Origin: JBBDYH01 sp040901795
Lineage (GTDB): Bacteria > Planctomycetota > Planctomycetia > Pirellulales > JALHPA01
Direction of reading: 5' to 3'
Length of the DNA stretch: 64,000 nucleotides
Assembly: GCA_040901795.1 (NCBI GenBank)
Contig: JBBDYH010000090.1
Location: forward strand, 1 to 64,000
The translations under genes and the position numbers were made by a program. The notes below the pieces were generated by a model. That model had not been told where the DNA came from. It saw only the letters and a program-made list of their open reading frames with translations, and did no database searches. Positions 1 to 7,288 of the stretch are shown here, in pieces (position 1 is the first letter of the stretch; each line of letters begins with the position of its first letter).

Positions 1-70
1 GGAGCCGCGCCATCGACTGACGGTAGACATCGAGATCGACGCCGGCATCCTTGTAAGTCGCTTTGGCCAT
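1..70 (-). CDS. purM: Phosphoribosylformylglycinamidine cyclo-ligase, N-terminal fragment (runs off left edge)
   Basis: Only the first 23 codons lie in the window, read leftwards from an ATG at 70. They begin MAKATYKDAGVDLDVYR, which matches the conserved 'TYKDAGVD' opening of PurM (AIR synthetase). That enzyme closes the imidazole ring in de novo purine synthesis, using ATP. The gene is divergent from the DUF488 gene, with about 65 bases between the two starts. The identification rests on a short but characteristic N-terminus; the rest of the gene is outside the window. Confidence 0.8.
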   Translation of the reverse strand, partial: MAKATYKDAGVDLDVYRQSMARL

Positions 71-136
71 CCAATTGCTCAGGACCGTGAAAAGATGCAG
101 AATTCTAGGGGCGGGTTCTGTTTATTGTCAACCGAC

Positions 137-673
137 ATGACTATTTGGACCATCGGCCACTCGAATCGCTCGCTCGACGAGTTTCTTGCCCTCCTGGCGG
201 CGTTCGAGATCGACGTACTGGCAGATGTGCGACGGTTCCCCGGCTCGCGGAAGCATCCCCATTTTAGTCAGAACGAACTTGCGAAGTCGTTGGCTGGAGT
301 TGGCGTCGAATATCAGTTCTTTCCGGAGCTGGGTGGCCGGCGAAAGCCTCGCGCCGATTCGCCGAATACCGCGTGGCGGAATGAGTCGTTTCGAGCGTAT
401 GCCGATTATATGGAAACCGAGGAGTTTCGTGCGGGGATCGAGCGGTTGTTAGCGCTCGCAAACGAGCGCCGTGTTGCCGTGACGTGCTCCGAAGCGGTCT
501 GGTGGCGGTGTCATCGCAGCTTGATCGCGGATTATCTTAAGGCGGCTGGAATCGACGTGCAGCACGTCCTATCGCCAAAGAAGAGCGAGCTGCACCCGTA
601 CACTGGGGCTGCACGGCTTGTCGAGGGCCGGTTGTCGTACGCCGAGTCGGATCCACAGGCGCGACTTTTTTGA
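137..673 (+). CDS. DUF488 family protein
   Basis: A 178-residue protein of the DUF488 family, whose biochemical function is not established. It opens with TIGHSN (residues 5-10) and has DVRRFPGSR (30-38), LGG (65-67) and the family's Cys/His cluster CSEAVWWRCHR (117-127), so it is complete. An in-frame ATG at 95 would add 14 residues that are unlike the family; the ATG at 137 places TIGHSN at the usual distance from the start. The stop codon lies 17 bases before the start of the sugar kinase, so the two genes are probably cotranscribed. Confidence 0.85.
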   Translation: MTIWTIGHSNRSLDEFLALLAAFEIDVLADVRRFPGSRKHPHFSQNELAKSLAGVGVEYQFFPELGGRRKPRADSPNTAWRNESFRAYADYMETEEFRAGIERLLALANERRVAVTCSEAVWWRCHRSLIADYLKAAGIDVQHVLSPKKSELHPYTGAARLVEGRLSYAESDPQARLF

Positions 674-690
674 CGAAGGGACGTAACGCT

Positions 691-1587
691 ATGCCGCGCG
701 TCGTCGGCCTGGGCGAAATCCTGTGGGACATCCTTCCAGACGGGAGCAGGCACCTCGGCGGCGCACCAATGAACGTGGCGGTACACGCGCAGGCGCTCGG
801 CTGCACCGCGGCGGTGATCAGCGCAGTCGGTGACGACGAGCTGGGGCGCGAGGCGATCGAGCTGCTGACAAAGGAACATCGACTCGATGTCGCCGCCGTA
901 CAGATCCTTGCCGATAGGCCGACAGGAGCGGTCGATGTGCGTCTCAAGGACGGCCAGCCGACGTACGAGTTTCGCGCGGATGTCGCTTGGGATTTTTTAC
1001 TTGCAACTGTCAGGGCGCGTGAGACAGCGCAAGCGGCCGACGCGGTTGTGTTCGGCACGCTCGCCCAACGAAACGCCGTCTCGCGCAGCACGGTTTGCGA
1101 ATTGCTGGAGATTACGCCGGCCGATTGCTTGCGCGTTTTCGACGTAAACCTTCGCCCGCCGTTCTTTAGCGAACTGATTATTCGTGAGTCGATCGCAAAA
1201 GCGAACGTGTTGAAGCTCAACGATGCCGAGCTGCCGGCTGTGCTTTCGGCGATTGGAATCGAGAGCTGCCCTGGTTGGACAGGCCGGTTGTTCGCCATGA
1301 TCCCCCAACTGCGCGTCGTGGCCCTCACTCGTGGTGGGGAAGGCAGCGCGGTATTCACGCCTGAGCGGCTCGACGGTCATACGCTGCCGGCTCGGCAAGT
1401 CGTGGTCAAGGACACGGTGGGCGCCGGCGACGCGTTCACGGCCGCGCTCATCGCAGGGATGTTGCGCGGCCGAGGACTGGAGGCCATTCACCATCATGCA
1501 GTGGCCGCGGCGGCGTTTGTCTGTTCGCGGTCGGGGGCTACGCCGGCACTTCCTGCGAGCTTAGTAGAGTCCGTCACCCGCGACTAA
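691..1587 (+). CDS. PfkB-family carbohydrate kinase (fructokinase-like)
   Basis: A 298-residue ribokinase/PfkB-family kinase that should phosphorylate a sugar or nucleoside with ATP in the cytoplasm. The N-terminal GEILWD and the GGAPMNVAVHAQALG segment (23-37) form the substrate pocket, as in fructokinases. DVNLRPPFF (151-159) and TRGGEGS (213-219) follow. The C-terminal signature DTVGAGDAF (241-249) carries the catalytic base Asp247 and the anion hole. A TTG at 670 could extend it by seven codons, but ATG 691 fits the family. Fructokinase is the likeliest activity, but PfkB members cannot be assigned a substrate from sequence alone. Confidence 0.85.
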   Translation: MPRVVGLGEILWDILPDGSRHLGGAPMNVAVHAQALGCTAAVISAVGDDELGREAIELLTKEHRLDVAAVQILADRPTGAVDVRLKDGQPTYEFRADVAWDFLLATVRARETAQAADAVVFGTLAQRNAVSRSTVCELLEITPADCLRVFDVNLRPPFFSELIIRESIAKANVLKLNDAELPAVLSAIGIESCPGWTGRLFAMIPQLRVVALTRGGEGSAVFTPERLDGHTLPARQVVVKDTVGAGDAFTAALIAGMLRGRGLEAIHHHAVAAAAFVCSRSGATPALPASLVESVTRD

Positions 1588-1728
1588 GCGGTGGACCGTC
1601 ATTTTCGCCGCTCGAAGGCGAACCAATCTTTTGCGGCTAGGCACGACGTTTGCTACGGCGCTCTGGCGAATGGGCTCGCTATTGAGGCTCGATACATTAC
1701 TTGATCGTCGATCGACGAGAGGTGTCCC

Positions 1729-2082
1729 ATGCAAGTTGCCGCTGTTCTCTTCGTCCTCGCCGCGCTTGGCGGGTTAGCAATGGTCGCCCTGCGGGTGAGC
1801 AAGAACCAAAACCCGCCGACGGCACTGGCCGTGGGCCATGGAGTGATCGCCGCCGGGGGCCTGATCACGCTGATTTACCAGGTCTTTATAGCGACCGGAA
1901 CGGCGCCGGATATGGCCAAGTGGGCAGCCGGCGTGTTTGTCGTTGCCGCGCTTGGCGGCGTGGGAATGTTCACGCTCTTCCACCTCCGCGGGCGGCTGCT
2001 GCCGGTGTGGATGATGCTTGGCCACGGCGCTGTTGCCGTCGCCGGCCTAGTACTTTTGCTGTTGGCGATTTACCGGCCGTAA
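1729..2082 (+). CDS. Small four-helix membrane protein, unknown function
   Basis: A 117-residue protein made almost entirely of four hydrophobic segments (about 2-20, 32-52, 65-82 and 92-114). Two of them end in related VGHG/LGHG motifs before an Ala/Gly/Val-rich helix (AVGHGVIAAGG and MLGHGAVAVAG), so it looks like an internal duplication of a two-helix hairpin. A ribosome-binding-like GAGGTG precedes the ATG. I do not recognise a function; the paired His-Gly motifs inside the membrane could bind a cofactor, but that is speculation. It converges on the PVC dehydrogenase gene. Confidence 0.7.
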   Translation: MQVAAVLFVLAALGGLAMVALRVSKNQNPPTALAVGHGVIAAGGLITLIYQVFIATGTAPDMAKWAAGVFVVAALGGVGMFTLFHLRGRLLPVWMMLGHGAVAVAGLVLLLLAIYRP

Positions 2083-2129
2083 CCACAGAGTCTTATACAG
2101 ATAGGGACTTATTGGGCGAGGATTGCGCT

Positions 2130-2242
2130 CTGTAGGGAACGCCCGAAGCTTGCCCGCCGTGGCGGGTGGCGTTCCGGAAGCGCAGAACGACGTAGTTACG
2201 TCAACTCGCCCAACGGAACGGCACAGAGGCCTTTCCCTACAG
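2130..2242. repeat. Nested inverted repeat between convergent genes
   Basis: Outer arms CTGTAGGGAA (2130-2139) and TTCCCTACAG (2233-2242) are perfect complements. Inside them GGAACGCC (2136-2143) pairs with GGCGTTCC (2168-2175), and inside that CCCGCC (2153-2158) pairs with GGCGGG (2161-2166). The element fills the gap between two convergent genes. It could act as a two-way terminator or be a small mobile palindromic repeat; there is no clear T-run. Confidence 0.7.
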
Positions 2243-2244
2243 AA

Positions 2245-5200
2245 TCAATGGTTTATTCGGACGGGCCGTTCGGCGGCCAGCGGTTTCTGCAAGTAGCCGA
2301 TAAGGTCGGCCAACTGCTGCCTACTTAGCTCTTTCTCGAACCCATCAGGCATGAGCGACTTTGCGCTGCTCGATAACTCCTCAAGCTCGCTACGCGGGAT
2401 GACGTGCCGCCGGTTCTCCTGCTCCACCAGCTCAATTTGGCCGCTGGTTTCGGCGGCGAGAATGCCCGTGTAGGAGCGGCCGTCGCGGGTGATGGCTTGA
2501 TACAGCGCGTACTTCGGCTCGATGGCGCGGCTGGGGTCGAGAATCGCGGCGAGCAAACCGGGCGTCGAGCGATCCGATAACGCCGCCAGATCCGGGCCGA
2601 CCGCATAACCGCGGCCTTCCGTGGCGTGGCAGGACGCGCACTTTTGCAGAAAGACTTCGCGGCCGCGAACCGCATCGGCCGCGAGATTGCCGATGTCTTG
2701 AGACTCGCGGAGCACCTGCTGTCGGTCGCTTGCGGATTCTCCAAAGATCAGCCTGGCACGGCGGCGAAGCGAGTCGCTTCGATTGGTCAAAAATCGCTGC
2801 CGCGAAGCGGCGTCGATCTCGGCGGGCCGAATGTCTCCCTGCTCCAGCCGCGTCAAAAGCTCTTCGCTGAGCTTGGGCTGACTGAGCACCGCCGAGATTA
2901 CTTCCTGGCGAATGCTGGGGCCGAAACTTTGCCAGCGGTCGAGCAGGACTGCGGCGATGTTGGCCGTGTTGAATGCGGCCAACTCTTGGACGGCGATCCG
3001 CTGGATGTCGTGCGGGGTCTGCGCGTTCAGTGCAGTGCGTGCCAACTCGGTTGCAGCGTCCGCCGAGGAGGCATTTCGCAGAGAAATCTTCAGGCACGCG
3101 ACCCGCAAATCAGTGTCGGCGGCTGGGTCGGCTGAGCGCTCGCGCGACCAGTTGAGAAGGTCTGCGAGGCGCTCCTGTGCCGGCTGGTTGAAGCGTTTGG
3201 CCGCACCAGTCCGTGATTGCACGGCATCGAGCGCCTCAGCGGACTTTCGCCGTTTGACGCCACGCAGCCATTCGTCGGCGGCTCGAACTTGCCAAGGAAG
3301 ATAGCCGGTTTGGGAGGGCTCGATGTCGGCAAACATCTGGGCGATGAGATCGTCGCGTCCCAACGCGGCTGCGAGCGCCACCAGCTCCACGATTCTGTTG
3401 GTCGCCGGACGAGTGTCCTTCGCTTGTTTCAGCGCCGCGCTAAAGCTCGGCTCAAGGTTGTCTGGCCGCAACGAGCTGAAGACGGCGGCAGTCAGGTAAT
3501 GATCGTCGCCTGCCGTCAATAGAATCCGGGCCAACGCACCGGCTGCGTCAGGTTGAGTGGATTCGCCCAAGGTGCAGGCGAGTTGCAGGCGAGCGGAAGG
3601 GTGATCGTCGGCGGCACGATCGAGCAACCTGGTGAGGATTGCTTCGTTATTAATTCTTTCTTCAGCAAGTCGGACCGCCGCCCGACGCACCATCGGATGA
3701 GAGTCGCGAAGACCCTGGAGGAGCGCCCGCTCGTCAAGTGCTGTAAGTGTTGATAGAGCATACAACGCTTGTAGCCGGGCCTTTGCCGAAGTCGCAGAAT
3801 CAAAGACGTCAGCCACAGCCGCCGGCGACTCATTCTTGCCGCGCCACAACAATTGTTGCTGGGCGATATCGCGACGCCAGCCGTTGGGACTTTCGAGCGC
3901 CGCACAAAGCTGTTCGGTATTTGCGGTGGCCAGCGGCTGCCAGCGGCGGGGCGGGCTGTCCTGGTGATAGACGCGATAGATCCGCCCGCGGTTCTCGCCC
4001 GCCCGGTAATGCGGCTCCAGCTCGCGCTGGCCTTCGTCGGGGAGCCAATCGGGGTGTTCGATCATGTAGCGATACATATCGACCACCCACAGAGCGCCAT
4101 CCGGACCGGTGCGCAGATTGACGGGACGAAACCAGGGATCGGTTGAGGTCAGGAAATCGCGCTGCTCGCGATGTTCGGGAACCACGGCCGTAAAGCTGGT
4201 CCCCTGCTCGGACAAAGCGAGATGTTGCACCAGATTGTGGACAGGCTCGCAAACGAATAAGTGTTGCGCGCCGTCGTTAAAGAGGAGATCATCTCGATAG
4301 GGAGTCGCCGCGCAGGCCGACGTGTATCGATCGGCATGCTCAAAGGTGTGATACCGCTTTTGGAGCCGGCTGCGCGCGAAGACTCGCGGCGCAGGGGGCA
4401 AAAATTGCTTGCGCGGGTCCGGCGCGGTGAAGTGAGGATTTCGCCGCAGGTAGCGGTCTTCCAAAACGAAATGCCACGCCACATGAGTGTTGTCGCAGCC
4501 GAACCAATTGCCCCAATCGTCGCGGTTGCGGCCAAACTCCGTGATCCCTGAGAGCAACTCCAACTCGCCCGTGTCGGGTTGAATGCGGAAGTCGAGTCGC
4601 TTGAGATCGACGACTTTGCCGGTTTTCGCGCTGCGCGCCTCGCCGCCGCTCCAGCCGTTGGCGCAGTACACCCAGCCGTCGAGCCCCCATTGGAGGCCGT
4701 TGACGCGGAGTTGGGGGTTGCCTTCTTTGAAGCCAGTGAACAGCGTCTCTCGACGATCCGCCTTGCCGTCGCCGTTGGTGTCTTCGGCGTAGAAGATCTC
4801 GGGCGCGGCGGTGATCAACACACCGTTTCGCCAGGGAAGCACGCCGGTGGGGAAATTGATCTTATCCAGGAATACCGTGGAGCGGTCCGGCTTGCCGTCG
4901 CCGTCGGTGTCCTCCAGATAACGCACGCGGCCGCCCGGGCTCATTTTGCCGTCGAGGCCGTACGGATAGTCGGCCATCTCGGCAACCCAGAGTTTGCCGT
5001 CGGCGCCCCATTCGATGGCGACGGGGTCTTGGACGAGCGGCTCGGCTGCCATGAGCTCGATCCGATAACCGGACGGCAATTCGAAGGACTTTTGTGCCTC
5101 GTCGGGCGATTGAGACTGCGATGAGAGCGGCCTGGGCGATGATCGAGTGGAATCCGGTTGCTCTTGTCCGGCGGCAGGGAACACAGATGAACCAGGGAAC

Positions 5201-5277
5201 ACAGATGAACACAGATAGAGACAGATGGCCACAGATACGCAATGCTTGATCGGTACCTTTAATCTAGGCGTCTGCAT
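2245..5277 (-). CDS. PVC-type membrane-bound dehydrogenase with HEAT repeats and C-terminal cytochrome c domain
   Basis: A 1010-residue exported protein of the dehydrogenase family typical of Planctomycetes and Verrucomicrobia. After a hydrophobic N-terminus there is a beta-propeller of the sorbosone/glucose dehydrogenase type (about 60-440, with repeated DTDGDGKPDR-like calcium-site motifs). A helical HEAT-like region follows (about 450-800), then a C-terminal haem domain with CASCH at 880-884 and a candidate axial methionine near 976 (SLMPDGF). It probably oxidises a sugar-like substrate in the periplasm and passes electrons to its own haem; the substrate is unknown. The signal-peptide codons overlap an ACAGAT repeat array, so the start at 5277 is the weakest part of the call. 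Confidence 0.85.
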   Translation of the reverse strand: MQTPRLKVPIKHCVSVAICLYLCSSVFPGSSVFPAAGQEQPDSTRSSPRPLSSQSQSPDEAQKSFELPSGYRIELMAAEPLVQDPVAIEWGADGKLWVAEMADYPYGLDGKMSPGGRVRYLEDTDGDGKPDRSTVFLDKINFPTGVLPWRNGVLITAAPEIFYAEDTNGDGKADRRETLFTGFKEGNPQLRVNGLQWGLDGWVYCANGWSGGEARSAKTGKVVDLKRLDFRIQPDTGELELLSGITEFGRNRDDWGNWFGCDNTHVAWHFVLEDRYLRRNPHFTAPDPRKQFLPPAPRVFARSRLQKRYHTFEHADRYTSACAATPYRDDLLFNDGAQHLFVCEPVHNLVQHLALSEQGTSFTAVVPEHREQRDFLTSTDPWFRPVNLRTGPDGALWVVDMYRYMIEHPDWLPDEGQRELEPHYRAGENRGRIYRVYHQDSPPRRWQPLATANTEQLCAALESPNGWRRDIAQQQLLWRGKNESPAAVADVFDSATSAKARLQALYALSTLTALDERALLQGLRDSHPMVRRAAVRLAEERINNEAILTRLLDRAADDHPSARLQLACTLGESTQPDAAGALARILLTAGDDHYLTAAVFSSLRPDNLEPSFSAALKQAKDTRPATNRIVELVALAAALGRDDLIAQMFADIEPSQTGYLPWQVRAADEWLRGVKRRKSAEALDAVQSRTGAAKRFNQPAQERLADLLNWSRERSADPAADTDLRVACLKISLRNASSADAATELARTALNAQTPHDIQRIAVQELAAFNTANIAAVLLDRWQSFGPSIRQEVISAVLSQPKLSEELLTRLEQGDIRPAEIDAASRQRFLTNRSDSLRRRARLIFGESASDRQQVLRESQDIGNLAADAVRGREVFLQKCASCHATEGRGYAVGPDLAALSDRSTPGLLAAILDPSRAIEPKYALYQAITRDGRSYTGILAAETSGQIELVEQENRRHVIPRSELEELSSSAKSLMPDGFEKELSRQQLADLIGYLQKPLAAERPVRINH
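5180..5236. repeat. ACAGAT intergenic-type repeat array overlapping a gene start
   Basis: Five copies of ACAGAT start at 5183, 5201, 5211, 5221 and 5231, the last four exactly 10 bases apart; a complementary ATCTGTG lies at 5276. This 'acacagatgaacacagat' motif is a low-complexity element that I associate with intergenic DNA of planctomycetes and other environmental bacteria. Here it encodes, in reverse, much of the signal peptide of the PVC dehydrogenase. Confidence 0.75.
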
Positions 5278-5287
5278 CTGTGTTCTT

Positions 5288-6361
5288 TCAAAGCTGAGCC
5301 ACGATTCTGTCGGTCATTTGTCGCGTCGTCAATCGGCCGCCCATATCAGGGGTGCGATTGGCAGGATCAGCAAAAACAGTTTCCACGGCACGGCGAATTC
5401 GCTGCGCGCCGGACGTTAGCTCAGGATGCTCCAGCCACTCCAGCAAGATCGCCGCCGAAAGAATTGTCGCCACCGGGTTGGCGATCCCCTTGCCTGCGAT
5501 ATCGGGCGCGGTGCCATGCGAGGGCTGAAACACGCCGCAATCGTCGCCGAGGTCGGCCGACGGGGCCATGCCCATTCCGCCTATGAGCCCTGCGGCCAGA
5601 TCGCTGAGAATGTCGCCAAACATGTTTTCAGTGACGATCACGTCAAACCGTCGCGGATCCTTGACGAGGTACAGCGCCGCTGCATCGACGTAGATCGCGT
5701 CCGGCTCGACGTCGGGGAACTCTTGCGCCACCGCAAAAAACACTTCGCGGAAGAAGACCATCGACGGGAGGACGTTGGCTTTGTCGACGAGCGTGACCCG
5801 CTTGCGCCGCTGTCGCGCTTCGCGGAATGCGGCGCGCACGATGCGCTCAGCGCCGCGACGTGAGATGAGCAGCACGTCGCGGACTTCGTCGGCTTGAGCG
5901 TCGCGTTGCGAATGGCGTCCGGAGAAGAGGCCCTCGCAATTCTCGCGGATAATGACGAAGTCGATCTCACCCGCGCGGTAGTTCTTCAGCGGCGAATCGT
6001 CAGTGTGATAGAGCCGGATCGGCCGCAAGCCGCAATAGAGGTCGAGTTGTTCGCGCAAGTCGATCTGCGGCGTCATCTCGCGGCCGTCGGGCCAGCGCAC
6101 GTCCGGTAGTCCCATGGCGCCGAGCAAAACTGCGTCCGCTTGTCGGCAAGCTTCGAAAACCGCGCCCGGCAAGGGATCGCCGCTCCGCAAAAACTCGCCG
6201 GCGCCCGCCGAATGCTCATCGAACTGAAGGCGGACTTCGCTGAGTGAGGCTTGCAGCGCCGTGAGCACCTCCACCGCCGCGGCAGTGACTTCGATACCGA
6301 TGCCGTCGCCAGGAAGTACGGCGATGTCAAATGGTGCAGGTTCAGCGGAAAGTGGGGGCAT
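5288..6361 (-). CDS. Isocitrate/isopropylmalate dehydrogenase family enzyme
   Basis: A 357-residue beta-decarboxylating dehydrogenase that oxidises a 2-hydroxy acid with NAD(P) and releases CO2. Visible family features are GDGIG (18-22), the loop REQLDLYCGLRP, the catalytic lysine in VDKANVL (Lys194), the metal aspartates in MFGDILSD (Asp250, Asp254) and the cofactor loop HGTAPDIAGKGIANP (282-296). The LDLYCGLRP loop resembles tartrate or homoisocitrate dehydrogenase-like members more than classical LeuB, so the substrate is left open; 3-isopropylmalate dehydrogenase is the main alternative. The ATG at 6361 is preferred because an earlier in-frame ATG at 6406 would overlap parE. Confidence 0.8.
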   Translation of the reverse strand: MPPLSAEPAPFDIAVLPGDGIGIEVTAAAVEVLTALQASLSEVRLQFDEHSAGAGEFLRSGDPLPGAVFEACRQADAVLLGAMGLPDVRWPDGREMTPQIDLREQLDLYCGLRPIRLYHTDDSPLKNYRAGEIDFVIIRENCEGLFSGRHSQRDAQADEVRDVLLISRRGAERIVRAAFREARQRRKRVTLVDKANVLPSMVFFREVFFAVAQEFPDVEPDAIYVDAAALYLVKDPRRFDVIVTENMFGDILSDLAAGLIGGMGMAPSADLGDDCGVFQPSHGTAPDIAGKGIANPVATILSAAILLEWLEHPELTSGAQRIRRAVETVFADPANRTPDMGGRLTTRQMTDRIVAQL

Positions 6362-6365
6362 GCGT

Positions 6366-6665
6366 TCATTCGATGTTGTCGAATAGCGATTCTGTACTTC
6401 GAGCACCGTGGATGACTCGCGCGATTTCTACATAGCTTGCACGGATTCGGTAGTAGATGACATAGCTCCAAGCAGAGAAGATGCGGATATCGCCGCCGGC
6501 AAACTCCGGCCGCCGTTCACCGGCTTCGGGAAATCTTGCCAAGAATTCGAATCGGTCGTAGAGGCGACCGATGAAACGTCGAGCGGCCTCCGGGCGATCT
6601 TGCGCGATGTAGGTGTGAATCTCAACCAAGTCACCAAACGCCAAATCGGTGAGGCGATATTCCAT
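6366..6665 (-). CDS. parE: ParE/RelE-superfamily toxin
   Basis: A 99-residue ParE-like type II toxin: YRLTDLAFGDLVEIHTYI at the N-terminus, the Arg-rich helix RRFIGRLYDRFEFLARFPE in the middle and a C-terminal strand VIYYRIRASYVEIARVIHG. ParE toxins usually poison DNA gyrase; RelE relatives cleave mRNA, and the sequence alone does not separate them. Its ATG overlaps the stop of the antitoxin gene (TAATG), so translation is probably coupled. It ends 5 bases before the start of the dehydrogenase gene. Confidence 0.85.
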   Translation of the reverse strand: MEYRLTDLAFGDLVEIHTYIAQDRPEAARRFIGRLYDRFEFLARFPEAGERRPEFAGGDIRIFSAWSYVIYYRIRASYVEIARVIHGARSTESLFDNIE

Positions 6666-6934
6666 TACGCGGAACCCTCGCGTGCTTTAGCGCGCATCGC
6701 TTGGCTCGCGGCTTCAACATCGTCGAGAAAACGCTCGCGTTCTTGCGGATGATAGGTCCTATATTGGCCTTGGTCCAACTGTTGGACACCTGCGTTGACG
6801 CGAGCACGCAGTTCCTGCTGGCTCTTTAACAGAACAAGCGCCTCGTCGATGACTTGCATTTCATCGCGGTAGGCGCCGGTTTGCACGAGTGTCTGGACGG
6901 ACTTGGACTGTTCGGGCGTGAGTTGAATTGTCAT
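6665..6934 (-). CDS. parD: ParD-like antitoxin
   Basis: An 89-residue partner of the ParE-like toxin. The N-terminal half (MTIQLTPEQSKSVQTLVQTG then YRDEMQVIDEALVLL) is a ribbon-helix-helix DNA-binding fold as in ParD. The charged C-terminal half should wrap the toxin. The start at 6934 is preferred over an upstream ATG at 7003 because MTIQLTPEQ is where the fold begins. ParD proteins neutralise the toxin and repress their own operon; a possible operator lies upstream at 7034-7091. Confidence 0.85.
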   Translation of the reverse strand: MTIQLTPEQSKSVQTLVQTGAYRDEMQVIDEALVLLKSQQELRARVNAGVQQLDQGQYRTYHPQERERFLDDVEAASQAMRAKAREGSA

Positions 6935-7288
6935 GTCAGATTCAGTTAGCGGCGGTGAAAGGAATATACGGTTCGAAGACGAGTGAGTGCTTTCGTGCCC
7001 CAATCATGCCTCTCTAATCGTAATGCGGAAGTGCGCAAGCGTCAAAAAGTTCTTTGGCGCCATACGCTTGCGTCCGCAGCGGCGCTTGCGGATACTGCGA
7101 TTGACCGGCCCAAATGCGAGCGCTATAATCGCCCACCTGTCACGGACGGCAAGAGCAATTTTTACAAAAATGACGGAGGCGTGTGGCGTTGAGCGAGTGA
7201 CAAACGGGCTCTCCCATTGGTCATTCGAGCTTGGCTTCGACGTGACTCAGCCGAGCGGTCATTCGTCATTTTCCTCCAGGGGGCTCTG
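6935..7288. promoter_or_regulatory. Divergent intergenic region between parD and dnaG, with CGCAAGCG/CGCTTGCG sites
   Basis: No gene is supported here. A perfect 9-base inverted repeat, CGCAAGCGT (7034-7042) and ACGCTTGCG (7064-7072), is followed by a further CGCTTGCGG at about 7083. Such repeated half-sites 100-150 bases upstream of parD could be the operator for ParD autoregulation, or serve dnaG. From 7200 to 7270 the sequence carries copies of the CATTGGTCATTC / GTCATTCGTCATT repeat family. Confidence 0.35.
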
